Below, piece after piece: positions 8,325-16,696 of a stretch of DNA of 64,000 nucleotides (the stretch's first letter is position 1; each line of letters opens with the position of its first letter). Source of the DNA: Marinifilum sp. D737 (GTDB lineage: Bacteria; Bacteroidota; Bacteroidia; Bacteroidales; Marinifilaceae); the NCBI RefSeq assembly GCF_026672275.1, contig NZ_JANQCD010000021.1, forward strand, positions 23,732 through 87,731, in the 5' to 3' direction. A program made the translations under genes and the position numbers. Under the pieces are notes generated by a model. It had not been told where the DNA came from and did not search any database. It saw only the letters and a list, made by a program, of their open reading frames with translations.

Positions 8325-8915
8325 TTAGTACTCTTCACGTGGGAATTTCTTTTCTGCCCATTCGCCAACCCAAAACATGGCAAATGCCATTAGAATAAGC
8401 CCAAGAGCAAATACACCTCGTGGAATATCAAGCAGTTCATTCATTGTTGGAGTACCAAGGTAATTGGCTTTGTACATCTCTTCAAATAATGGATATCCCT
8501 CAGTAAAGAAAACAATACCCAAAGTTAATCCTCCAATAAATGCCAAAGCATCCAATTTACCAATTGAGATGGCACAAAAAGCAGTTCCCGGGCAAAATCC
8601 CCCCATAATGAAACCAACACCCATTACAACTCCACCAACAATTGCTGATGTTATATAGGTTGGATTGATGTATACAAAATCCAAATCGATCCAACCAAAA
8701 AGACTAAAAAATAACATTCCTACCATTGCTGTAATTGCAGCAGTAAAGAATACTTTTAAAACCGTTGTGTCGTAACCATAGAACATTCCTGCCAATTTAC
8801 GACTTGAAGAAAAACCACTTCCTTCCAACACAAATCCAAATCCGATTCCAATTAAAAATGCAATTAACAAATTGGTATCCGGTGAAATTATTTCATTAAC
8901 AATTAATGGTGCCAT
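8325..8915 (-). CDS. YeeE/YedE family sulfur-compound transporter, second half
   Basis: This 196-residue polytopic membrane protein has about five hydrophobic segments and the family glycine-rich motifs GFGFVLEGSGFSSSRKLAG (about 25-43) and GGFCPGTAFCAISIG (about 105-119). In YeeE/TsuA, conserved cysteines in such motifs pass thiosulfate across the inner membrane; here the two Cys of GGFCPGTAFC are candidates. The neighbouring 173-residue gene is the other half, and single-chain homologues are about twice as long. The pair lies between the NrfD subunit and the rhodanese, pointing to uptake or movement of thiosulfate or sulfane sulfur for the adjacent reductase. Confidence 0.82.
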   Translation of the reverse strand: MAPLIVNEIISPDTNLLIAFLIGIGFGFVLEGSGFSSSRKLAGMFYGYDTTVLKVFFTAAITAMVGMLFFSLFGWIDLDFVYINPTYITSAIVGGVVMGVGFIMGGFCPGTAFCAISIGKLDALAFIGGLTLGIVFFTEGYPLFEEMYKANYLGTPTMNELLDIPRGVFALGLILMAFAMFWVGEWAEKKFPREEY

Positions 8916-8940
8916 AATCTATTTGTTTATACATTTAAAA

Positions 8941-9462
8941 TTAAATCCAATTCTTTCTAAAAAAGTAAGCCAAGGCAAAAGCAGTTCCGAATATACAAGC
9001 CATGGTTAAAAAACCTCCAACTGATAAAACTGCCATTCCGCTTAGTGCAGAACCACTGGTACATCCGCGCCCCAGTTGTGAGCCAAATCCGAAAAACATC
9101 CCACCAAGGATGGCAAAAATAATTCTTCTTTTAGATGTAATTTTTGGTGAATGCTCAACCTTAAATTTTAATCGTTTCGCAAAAGCTCCCGATAAAAATC
9201 CACCTACTAAAACTCCCATCATTTGGAATACCAACCACGATTTCATTGGGTTTTCGTGAGTTTCATTATAGTTTTTATAGAATGCTGAATTTTCAGCATG
9301 GGTAGGAGCAACAGTATTTACTGTAGATACCACTGCACTTTTAATTGCCCCACTTGCTCCCAATCCACGACCGGATACAAAATTTGCCGCCAAAAGCACA
9401 AGTCCTAACAATACTCCTCCGATATACGGATTAAAGTATTTTGTTTTTTTCACTTCGCTCAT
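8941..9462 (-). CDS. YeeE/YedE family sulfur-compound transporter, first half
   Basis: The 173-residue inner-membrane protein has about four transmembrane segments. The family motif GFGSQLGRGCTSGSALSGMAVLS (about 120-142) contains a conserved Cys. It is 25 bp upstream of its partner half in the same operon. Split YeeE/YedE pairs are common in Bacteroidota and occur beside rhodanese or DsrE-like genes. A sulfur-compound channel is the best reading; whether the cargo is thiosulfate, sulfide or polysulfide cannot be read from sequence. Confidence 0.82.
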   Translation of the reverse strand: MSEVKKTKYFNPYIGGVLLGLVLLAANFVSGRGLGASGAIKSAVVSTVNTVAPTHAENSAFYKNYNETHENPMKSWLVFQMMGVLVGGFLSGAFAKRLKFKVEHSPKITSKRRIIFAILGGMFFGFGSQLGRGCTSGSALSGMAVLSVGGFLTMACIFGTAFALAYFFRKNWI

Positions 9463-9495
9463 TTTATAGTGTTTTTAAGTTTTTCAATAATTAGA

Positions 9496-10437
9496 TTAGT
9501 AAAGCCATCTGCTAGCCTGTCCTGCATAAGCTATAATAAATCGAAGCATAACACTTCCGAAAAGTACTAGAACAACTGGGATTGCAACCGGAATTTTAAA
9601 TCCTTTCAACTCCATTCCTTCAAGGATTGCAGGAACAATCATTCCCAGGAATACAACGAAAATCCAGAATGGTGCAGTATATGCTCCTCCTAAAAATAAA
9701 TTGGCAGCATCAATCTGCACCTGAGTACTTGCCAGGAATCCCATAAACATATGGATGATCAAGAACAATTCAATTCCAATAATCATTAGATCCAATTGCG
9801 CAAATCTCTTACGTTCTGCATGGTTTTTCGACATCCAAATTACAAGCGCTGCTCCTGCAGATAATCCCGAAGCAAGGAACAAAGGTCCAAGTATTGAAGT
9901 ATTCCAAAGTGGACGAGCGTTAAATGCAGAAAATAATATTCCTGTATAAATTCCCAAAATCGCAGATGAAATCAGCATGATCCACGCAAGCGTTTTTTTA
10001 TGCTTCTTGAAAAATTCAATCAATTCTTCGATTACTTCAAATTTCCAATTCCATTTTGGGAATATGTCCTTCATGTGTATTGCCGTCCAAATCATTGACA
10101 ATGGTGTTACTACCATTAAAGTCCATGCTCCCCAAGACATTGGTGATTCCAGGCGAATGGTGGTATACAATCTCCAGAAATACAATTTGTGATGCAAATC
10201 TAAAAACAAAGCAATTAGGCCCAAAACCAAAGCAATTGGTGCAATAATAGGAGCAATTTTAACCGCGGTTTTGTATTCGTTTTCTTTGTTGCGAATGGTA
10301 TAAAGGGCTGCAAAAAACATTAAACCAGCAGCCAAACCTCCCAAAAACAAGTAAGTTGGAATTTCCCAATGCCAAACATGTAATTGAGGGTCGATTAGAG
10401 GATTGTTTCTCCCGCTTACAATAATTTCTTCTCTCAT
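9496..10437 (-). CDS. NrfD/PsrC-type quinone-interacting membrane subunit
   Basis: This 313-residue protein with about eight hydrophobic helices belongs to the NrfD/PsrC family. The N-terminus WHWEIPTYLFLGGLAAGLMFFAAL is the family signature of the quinol-site helix. PsrC homologues anchor a periplasmic molybdoenzyme plus Fe-S subunit and exchange electrons with menaquinone. It lies 12 bp after the Fe-S subunit gene in the operon order A-B-C, as in polysulfide and thiosulfate reductases. The menaquinone it would use can be made by the men genes in this window. Confidence 0.88.
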   Translation of the reverse strand: MREEIIVSGRNNPLIDPQLHVWHWEIPTYLFLGGLAAGLMFFAALYTIRNKENEYKTAVKIAPIIAPIALVLGLIALFLDLHHKLYFWRLYTTIRLESPMSWGAWTLMVVTPLSMIWTAIHMKDIFPKWNWKFEVIEELIEFFKKHKKTLAWIMLISSAILGIYTGILFSAFNARPLWNTSILGPLFLASGLSAGAALVIWMSKNHAERKRFAQLDLMIIGIELFLIIHMFMGFLASTQVQIDAANLFLGGAYTAPFWIFVVFLGMIVPAILEGMELKGFKIPVAIPVVLVLFGSVMLRFIIAYAGQASRWLY

Positions 10438-10449
10438 TTTTTAACAGTT

Positions 10450-10983
10450 TTAGATTAGGAAATACAAATGAGGTTTTGTACCAGCCTCAGGAATTAAAGT
10501 TTTATATTTTCTCTTTTTTAGAATTTGAGATACCTCACTTCTTGGATCATCCAAATCGCCAAAGTACATACATTTGGTTGGACAAACTGCCACACAAGCT
10601 GGCTGCATTCCTTTTTTTACCCTATGCAAACAGAATGTACACTTGTCTACATATCCTTCCGGGTGAACAAAACGCGCATCGTATGGACAAGAAGTTATAC
10701 AGGCACTACAACCAATACATTCATTCTTGCTTACAAGAACAGTACCTCCTTCTGAGTAATGACTTGCACCTGTTGGACAACAACGCACACAAGGAGAATT
10801 CTCACAGTGATTGCATCGTTCCGAGCGCAATTCCATTTCCAATTGAGGATAAGTTCCATCCATTACTTCCACCACCCAATCGCGGCAATACCCGATTGGC
10901 ACATCGTTTTCGGTTTGGCAAGCTACTACACAGTCGCTGCAACCTACACACTTTTTAGTATCAATAGCCATTGCATATCTCAT
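10450..10983 (-). CDS. 4Fe-4S ferredoxin-type electron-transfer subunit (PsrB/PhsB-like)
   Basis: The 177-residue protein holds four cysteine clusters typical of PsrB/DmsB/NrfC: CVGCSDCVVAC (14-24), CNHCENSPCVRCC (about 57-69), CIGCSACITSC (about 90-100) and CTFCLHRV...CVAVC. It should carry four [4Fe-4S] clusters and wire the molybdoenzyme to the NrfD subunit. It has no signal peptide of its own, as usual for a subunit co-exported with a Tat-bearing partner. It starts 3 bp after the catalytic subunit stop codon, so the two are tightly coupled. Confidence 0.9.
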   Translation of the reverse strand: MRYAMAIDTKKCVGCSDCVVACQTENDVPIGYCRDWVVEVMDGTYPQLEMELRSERCNHCENSPCVRCCPTGASHYSEGGTVLVSKNECIGCSACITSCPYDARFVHPEGYVDKCTFCLHRVKKGMQPACVAVCPTKCMYFGDLDDPRSEVSQILKKRKYKTLIPEAGTKPHLYFLI

Positions 10984-10986
10984 AGC

Positions 10987-13224
10987 TTACACCTCCGATT
11001 TTTTAATATCAGTTCTAAATGTTACAAAGTTTCCTCTCATTCCGGTACCACCCATAATCGGATCGGTCATTACATTGGTAATTAGCTGAGTGTCGCTAAC
11101 TCCTTTACCAAAGCATCTTTTCATTCTCTTATCGGCATGACCGAAACCATGTACCATATATATTGAATCGAATCTTATTCTTTCGGTTACTCTTACTTTT
11201 ATTGGAAACTCAGAAATAACTCCATCTTGATTTTCCAGGAAAACATACTGTCCGCTGCTTAAATCCCATTCTTTGGCAACTTTTGGGTTCACCCAACAGG
11301 TATTCTCATCCATCAAATCAGTCAAATTTGGATTATTGGCAGTTCTACTGAAAGTGTGCATAGGAGCTCTTCCGTATATTAGTCTATAAAATCCTTCTTC
11401 TGGTTCTGGATGTGGAGTATAAACCGGCATTGGATCGAATCCTTCTTCTTCAAGGGCAGTAGAATACAACTCTATTTTTCCTGTATTAGTATTGAACTCC
11501 ACATCTTCTCCATCAGCAAAGTACAAATCATCGAATTCTCGTTCCAATTTCTTAACTCCAACTCGTTGCATTTCCTCTAAGGATGTTCCAACTTGCTTCA
11601 ATTCCCAGTCAATTTCTTCCTCGATGGTTTCGAAAGGGAAATAATCCTGAAGATCTAATTTCTTCGCCAATTCTCTAGCCATCCAATATGCAGGCTTGGT
11701 ATTGTAAAGTGGATCAACAGCTGGCATTCTTAAGGCAATACTTGGTTCTCTTCCCTGTGATATTCTAAGTGCATCATATCTTTCCAAATAAGTACACTCT
11801 GGTAAAACCACATCGGCATAACCCGTAATTTCCATAGGCATGGTATCCACAACTGCAATTAAGTCAAGTTCCTGAATAGCCTGAATGGTTTTCTTTTGAT
11901 TTGGTAAGGTATTGATTAGGTTCGTTCCATTTACAATCCATCCCTTAATGGCATAATCCATATCCGGACCAGGAATGGATGCATCGCAAACACCAGAAGC
12001 TAAAGCTAAGTCCGCCAAATTGTATTTGCCATCCATTGCATCACGCCAGTTTTTCTTTGGTTTTGGAAATGCTGGTAATTTATAATGTGGTACTTCTGCC
12101 TTTTCAGGATTGTAGAATCCACCACGTCTTCCCCAACTTCCTAGTAATGCATTCAAAATAGCAACAGCACGTAATCTTTGCGTATCATCTCCGTACCAGG
12201 TTACATGACGACCTGGATGTACAATTACAGCAGGAGCTGCATTGGCCATTTCTCTGGCTGTTTCTCTAATTTGCTGTGGCTCAATGGTAGTTACACCATA
12301 GGCCCACTCTGGTGTATATCTTTGAACGTGATCTTTTAATTGATCAAATCCAAAAGTGTATTTTTCAACGTATTCTTTGTCGTATAATCCTTCATTGATG
12401 ATTACATTCATCCATGCAAGTAAAAGAGCATTATCAGTAGCAGGTTTAATTGGCAACCAATGTTTAGATTTTCCTGCAACTGTTGAAAATCTTGGATCCA
12501 CAGTAATAATATTGGCTCCTTTATCAATGGCATCAGACATTTCCTGTACCTGACCATTGTGCATATTTTCACCCAAATGCGAACCTATTAACACCAAACA
12601 TTTGGTATCTCTAATATCAGTATTCTCTGGAGAATTAATTCCTTGTCCAAAAGTTGAAATAAATGCAACTTCTCTTGGTCCACGACACTGAGCATATGAA
12701 GGAGCTGCAATATTGTTTGATCCAAATGCTTTTAAAAGTTTTCCGAAGTATTTACCTCCTGAACCATGTGTAAATAAAGCTGTACTCTCAGGCCCATACT
12801 CCTTTTTAATTTGTTTCATTTTAGAGGCAATGTATTCAAAAGCCTCATCCCAAGAGGCCTCTCTAAATGTTTGCTTACCTCTTTCTTCGGTACGAATTAA
12901 TGGTGTTTTCAAACGATCTTCATCGTAATACATACCTACTCCACCTGTACCTCTCGGACAGAATCGCCCATTACAATTGGGATCCAAATCATTTCCAATG
13001 ATCTTCTTTATCTTACCATTCTCATCCTTATAAACCCATCCTGCACACTTCCAAAAGCACACTTCGCAATAGGTAGGAGTTCTGGTAAAATCATATGGTC
13101 CTTTAAAAAAAGATTTGTTATTATTGACTAAGTTATTAGCTATAGAATCTAATATTCCACCTCCAAATATTAAGCCTGCTGCACTCAGGGAGCTGATTTT
13201 TAAAAACTCTCTTCTGCTCTTCAT
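10987..13224 (-). CDS. Tat-exported molybdopterin oxidoreductase, PsrA/PhsA-like
   Basis: I chose the ATG at 13224 (745 residues) because it begins directly with the Tat signal MKSRREFLKISSLSAAG. An upstream in-frame ATG at 13257 would add 11 residues without purpose. Visible features are the N-terminal [4Fe-4S] site C53-x2-C56-x3-C60 with C89 (RFCPRG), and YAQCRGPRE, where C180 is the probable Mo ligand, as in the PsrA/PhsA/ArrA branch of the DMSO reductase family. Bis-MGD-binding segments follow. The likely role is respiratory reduction of polysulfide, sulfur or thiosulfate in the periplasm, supported by the YeeE and rhodanese genes downstream. Tetrathionate or arsenate cannot be excluded. 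It heads a six-gene operon. Confidence 0.82.
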   Translation of the reverse strand: MKSRREFLKISSLSAAGLIFGGGILDSIANNLVNNNKSFFKGPYDFTRTPTYCEVCFWKCAGWVYKDENGKIKKIIGNDLDPNCNGRFCPRGTGGVGMYYDEDRLKTPLIRTEERGKQTFREASWDEAFEYIASKMKQIKKEYGPESTALFTHGSGGKYFGKLLKAFGSNNIAAPSYAQCRGPREVAFISTFGQGINSPENTDIRDTKCLVLIGSHLGENMHNGQVQEMSDAIDKGANIITVDPRFSTVAGKSKHWLPIKPATDNALLLAWMNVIINEGLYDKEYVEKYTFGFDQLKDHVQRYTPEWAYGVTTIEPQQIRETAREMANAAPAVIVHPGRHVTWYGDDTQRLRAVAILNALLGSWGRRGGFYNPEKAEVPHYKLPAFPKPKKNWRDAMDGKYNLADLALASGVCDASIPGPDMDYAIKGWIVNGTNLINTLPNQKKTIQAIQELDLIAVVDTMPMEITGYADVVLPECTYLERYDALRISQGREPSIALRMPAVDPLYNTKPAYWMARELAKKLDLQDYFPFETIEEEIDWELKQVGTSLEEMQRVGVKKLEREFDDLYFADGEDVEFNTNTGKIELYSTALEEEGFDPMPVYTPHPEPEEGFYRLIYGRAPMHTFSRTANNPNLTDLMDENTCWVNPKVAKEWDLSSGQYVFLENQDGVISEFPIKVRVTERIRFDSIYMVHGFGHADKRMKRCFGKGVSDTQLITNVMTDPIMGGTGMRGNFVTFRTDIKKSEV

Positions 13225-13532
13225 ATTGTGATTTTTTATTTTAACACATGAACACATCTAGAAAACTACATCTCTGCATGTAAACATATATCAAATCAAG
13301 AACAGACAACATGCTCTACAACATATTTTAGGGATTTGTAATTGATCTAAACAAAGTAAAATGTCGAAATCCTCTGATTTAAACATATATGCAACTATTT
13401 AGATCTTTACTAAATTACATTTGATACATTATTTCTTTAATAAGAGAGTTTTACATCCTTTATTTAAAGATATATCAATACCTATAAAGATTTATCTGCT
13501 CTCAGATTTAGCGATAAAAATCCATAAAGACA
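13225..13532. other. Control region of the sulfur operon (no gene)
   Basis: About 300 AT-rich bases between mobA and the PsrA-like gene. No intrinsic terminator follows mobA, so read-through from mobA into the operon is possible. TATATGTTTA (minus strand, near 13290) resembles a -7 element but lacks a matching -33. The rightward ORF here is codon-poor and is not a gene. Confidence 0.4.
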
Positions 13533-14117
13533 CTACAGTTTTTTCAAATCTTCCGGGCTATTCGCATTTGTTAAAATATTATCATGATAATATTTTAAAT
13601 CTCTAGTCACGAGGTACTCCTTGTGTTTAATCTTATCAATCAATTTCATCATCTTGTAATTCCCATTAAGAAGTTCAGCCTTGATAATTGAGAAACATGA
13701 CCTTTTATAGATTGCCACCAGAGGTTGCTTTTTACCTTTATTGTCAACGGCATAAATTAAATCGGCCTCACCTATATTTTTCAATAAGTCTTTAAAAAGT
13801 TCAGTCGGAACATTAGGAACATCACAGGAAATTACAAAGTAATAATCAGCTTGGAAATTCTTCATACATGAATAGATTCCTCCTATTGGGCCACAATTGG
13901 CAATTTCATCCTTAATAACAGGAAGATTCAAATAGTTGTAATCCTCATTATTAGAACTAATCACAATATCATTGCAAATGGAATTTAGACAATTTACTGA
14001 GTATTCTATTAAAGCTTTACTTTGCCACTTTACCAATCCCTTCTCTGTTCCCATTCTTGAACTCTTGCCACCAGAAAGAACTATTCCTATTGATTTTTTT
14101 TCCTGAATCATATCCAA
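13533..14117 (-). CDS. mobA: Molybdenum cofactor guanylyltransferase MobA
   Basis: This 194-residue nucleotidyltransferase has the MobA signature GIVLSGGKSSRMGTEKGLV (about 11-29, the GTP-binding loop), GPIGGIYSCM and VISCDVPNVP (the metal-binding Asp). MobA attaches GMP to molybdopterin, giving the guanine dinucleotide cofactor required by the DMSO-reductase family. It lies upstream of and parallel to the PsrA-like gene, so it probably supports that enzyme. Its last 70 bp contain a perfect 28-bp palindrome, listed separately. It is divergent from msrA, with about 110 bp between the two start codons. Confidence 0.88.
   Translation of the reverse strand: MDMIQEKKSIGIVLSGGKSSRMGTEKGLVKWQSKALIEYSVNCLNSICNDIVISSNNEDYNYLNLPVIKDEIANCGPIGGIYSCMKNFQADYYFVISCDVPNVPTELFKDLLKNIGEADLIYAVDNKGKKQPLVAIYKRSCFSIIKAELLNGNYKMMKLIDKIKHKEYLVTRDLKYYHDNILTNANSPEDLKKL
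13571..13598. repeat. Perfect 28-bp palindrome inside the 3' end of mobA
   Basis: TTAAAATATTATCA is followed immediately by its exact reverse complement. It lies in codons near the MobA C-terminus, about 350 bp before the PsrA-like start codon. It is not followed by a T-run, so it is not a simple terminator. Confidence 0.85.
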
Positions 14118-14225
14118 ATATAGATAAGATTAGGAAAGATCACCACTTTAAGAACTTTTAACTTTTATATGAAAAAACCAAACACTATCTTTAGAATCAT
14201 TATAAATAACTTAAAGCCGGAAAGA

Positions 14226-14843
14226 ATGAAAAAGTCAATAGTTTTAATTTTCATGTTAGTTTCCGGAGTAATATTCGGTAAAACAAATATGAATACGGAA
14301 AATCAATCAAAAAAAATAGAGATAGCGAGTTTTGGTGCTGGATGTTTTTGGTGTGTGGAAGCAATTTTTCAAGAGCTAAATGGAGTTGTGAAAGTAGAAT
14401 CGGGATATATGGGTGGTGATACAAAGAATCCAACTTATAAAGAAGTTTGTTCTGGGGAAACCGGACATGCAGAGATTTGTCAAATCACCTATGATGCAAA
14501 TTTAATTAGCTTTGAGGAACTTCTCGAGGTATTTTGGCAAACACATAATCCGACAACTTTAAACAGACAAGGAGCAGATGTTGGGACACAATACAGATCG
14601 GCGATATTTTATCATTCTGACGAACAAAAAGAACTTGCTTTGAAGTATAAAGAAAAACTAAGTGATTCTGGAGCCTGGGATGATCCTATTGTTACAGAAA
14701 TTACTCCTGCTTCGAAGTTTTATATTGCAGAAAACTACCATCAGGATTATTTCAATAACAATTCGAACCAACCTTACTGTAGTTTTGTAATCAAACCCAA
14801 GATGGAAAAGTTTAAAAAGGTATTTAAAAACAAGCTGAAATAA
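14226..14843 (+). CDS. msrA: Peptide methionine (S)-S-oxide reductase MsrA, exported form
   Basis: The catalytic motif GAGCFWCVEAIF holds the nucleophilic Cys, and GYMGGDTKNPTY, GHAEICQI and the HNPTT and GTQYRS segments complete the MsrA fold. The enzyme reduces methionine-S-sulfoxide in proteins. I prefer the ATG at 14226 (205 residues) because it starts a clean signal peptide (MKKSIVLIFMLVSGVIFG). The upstream ATG at 14169 would put 19 polar residues before it. Export implies repair in the periplasm. No MsrB domain is fused and none lies nearby. It is monocistronic, with a terminator 4 bp after the stop. Confidence 0.92.
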   Translation: MKKSIVLIFMLVSGVIFGKTNMNTENQSKKIEIASFGAGCFWCVEAIFQELNGVVKVESGYMGGDTKNPTYKEVCSGETGHAEICQITYDANLISFEELLEVFWQTHNPTTLNRQGADVGTQYRSAIFYHSDEQKELALKYKEKLSDSGAWDDPIVTEITPASKFYIAENYHQDYFNNNSNQPYCSFVIKPKMEKFKKVFKNKLK

Positions 14844-14846
14844 TTG

Positions 14847-14873
14847 AAAGCACCATTAAGGTGCTTTTTTTTT
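14847..14873 (+). terminator. Intrinsic terminator of msrA
   Basis: AAAGCACC and GGTGCTTT form the stem around a five-base loop, followed by a run of nine or more T. Confidence 0.9.
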
Positions 14874-15008
14874 ATTCCCAAACCCCGCAAACGTGTGCGA
14901 AGCCTAAAAAGTAATCATCAATCAAATCCTACAAATCCTTAATACATTCATTAATAATACTTTTAGTTTTTGTTTCTATATTTAGAATGGATAACTTAAA
15001 TTAATTCT

Positions 15009-15662
15009 ATGAAAAAACTTTTACCCCTATTGTTAATTTTAACAATTAACATCCCTTTGGGATTTTGCACAGACAATTCTATTCAAACCCAACAGTTTCC
15101 AAACTATGGCATATTTCAGTATTTCGTTCCCTCTCAAGATTTAACTTGTAAAAGCTTTCTCCCTGGAAAAATAATTACTCTTGATAAGAATATCATTACT
15201 CCACAAGGTGTACGATATAATATTGTAGAAGATGAAATTGAATGTCAAATTAACACACAATACAGTAGGATTTCATCTCCTCAAAAAATTAGTGAAGTAG
15301 AAATTAATGGAGATCTGTATGTTTATAAGAAATATCTTTATAGAGGAGACTCTGTTAAAGGCTATCTGCAAAAAATCCACACAGGGCAGCAAAACTTGTA
15401 TGTAAAGCAATTTTTAAAAGAATCTCAAAACCCACATTTAAAATGGGATACTAAGAATGTATTTTTTGTAGAGATACCGGGTAGTTTACCTAGAAAGGTA
15501 AATTCTTTAAGATCAGAAATTCTAAGTATTTATAAAAATCAAGCGAGCTATGCTAATTCGTTTATGAAGAAGAACAACTATCACTGGAATGATTCAAAAG
15601 CATTAGTTCTGCTGGTTAATTACCTGGAAAAACTAACTGCATCCAGTGTAGCATCACGTTGA
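15009..15662 (+). CDS. Exported protein of unknown function
   Basis: The 217-residue protein has a signal peptide (MKKLLPLLLILTINIPLGFC, about 1-20), and Cys20 within GFC-TDN might be a weak lipobox. I do not recognise the mature domain. It is rich in Tyr, Lys and Ser, contains two further cysteines, and has no transmembrane segment after the signal. It overlaps the convergent menE gene by 43 bp at its 3' end, so one of the two C-termini is constrained by the other. No terminator separates them. Confidence 0.6.
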   Translation: MKKLLPLLLILTINIPLGFCTDNSIQTQQFPNYGIFQYFVPSQDLTCKSFLPGKIITLDKNIITPQGVRYNIVEDEIECQINTQYSRISSPQKISEVEINGDLYVYKKYLYRGDSVKGYLQKIHTGQQNLYVKQFLKESQNPHLKWDTKNVFFVEIPGSLPRKVNSLRSEILSIYKNQASYANSFMKKNNYHWNDSKALVLLVNYLEKLTASSVASR

Positions 15663-16696
15663 ACCTTACCGGTTGATGTTCGTTTAAATTCGGAAACATA
15701 AAATATTTCACGAGCCTGTTCATATTTATTGAGCAGGCTTTTAATTTTATATTTCAATTCCCTTTTATAATTTTCATCAACATCATTCCATTCAATCAAA
15801 AGAACCACTTTTTGTCCCAAATGCTCATCAGGCAATCCGGAAATGAAAAAAGGCTGATTGATTATGGTTTCAAGCTTCTTTTCGATTTGCTCCGGAAACA
15901 ATTTTATACCGCCAGAATTAATCACATTATCGAACCTTCCTTTCCATTCAAATTGGCTTTCATCAAGCAACTCTACAACATCATTGGTAAGCAAAGGTTT
16001 ATCTAAAATTGCTGGCGCATTTATACTCAAACAATTTCTTCTGTCGATAGAAAACTTCGCATTCCCCATTGCCTGGTACGATTGAGATCTATTTTTCCCA
16101 TTCAATGCACGAATGGCAACATGCGAAACTGTTTCAGTCATTCCATAGCCAATAAAACATTCGGCAGATAAATCCTGTAAATCATTCTCAAGAACCTGAT
16201 CGACAGCTCCACCCCCTATTAACAACTTCTTGATTTGCTGAATGCCTTTCTCTAATTTCAAACTGTTCTTTACCTGCAGAGGAATCATTGCTGCAAAATC
16301 AATATCCGAACTGATATTTTCTAAAGGGTGCCCATCAGGGGCAACCGGCATCAAATTCAATTGCCACTCGAAAGCACGCACAATCATCATTTTGCCAGCA
16401 ATATAATTAGCAGACAAGCAAAAAAGCGCATTCTGTCCTGCTTTAAAATTGAAAAACTCCCCTGTGAGTTTGGCCGAATTTCTCATTTTTTGCTTCGACA
16501 AGTACATTGCCTTTGGTACACCTGTTGAGCCCGAAGTTTTCGCTTTTACCTGATCAGCATCATCCAACCACTCCAAAATAAACTTACAATAGTCTTTTTC
16601 CCATTCGTGATCCGAATTTGAAATAATATCGCTACAATAGCTTAAAAGCTCTATTTCTCTGTAGTTTTTACCGTTTATTGTAAGTTCTTTGTTCAT
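15620..16696 (-). CDS. menE: o-Succinylbenzoate-CoA ligase MenE
   Basis: This 358-residue acyl-adenylate-forming enzyme carries the P-loop TSGSTGVPKAM (about 55-65), the GYGMTETVSHVA motif, the hinge region (GRFDNVINSGG) and the C-terminal lysine in TSTGKVQR. It activates o-succinylbenzoate with ATP and CoA in menaquinone synthesis. It is shorter than E. coli MenE (about 450), as is usual in Bacteroidota. Its start overlaps the menC stop by one base (TAATG), so translation is probably coupled. It is last in the menA-menC-menE block. Confidence 0.88.
   Translation of the reverse strand: MNKELTINGKNYREIELLSYCSDIISNSDHEWEKDYCKFILEWLDDADQVKAKTSGSTGVPKAMYLSKQKMRNSAKLTGEFFNFKAGQNALFCLSANYIAGKMMIVRAFEWQLNLMPVAPDGHPLENISSDIDFAAMIPLQVKNSLKLEKGIQQIKKLLIGGGAVDQVLENDLQDLSAECFIGYGMTETVSHVAIRALNGKNRSQSYQAMGNAKFSIDRRNCLSINAPAILDKPLLTNDVVELLDESQFEWKGRFDNVINSGGIKLFPEQIEKKLETIINQPFFISGLPDEHLGQKVVLLIEWNDVDENYKRELKYKIKSLLNKYEQAREIFYVSEFKRTSTGKVQRDATLDAVSFSR

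Noticed and set aside
10476..10958. 160-residue rightward ORF opposite the PsrB-like gene
   Set aside because: It is antisense to a strongly supported four-cluster Fe-S protein; the His/Cys-rich translation is the mirror of its Cys codons.
13421..13606. Rightward 61-residue ORF between the sulfur operon and mobA
   Set aside because: Its end is antisense to mobA and the rest is AT-rich non-coding sequence with no protein features.
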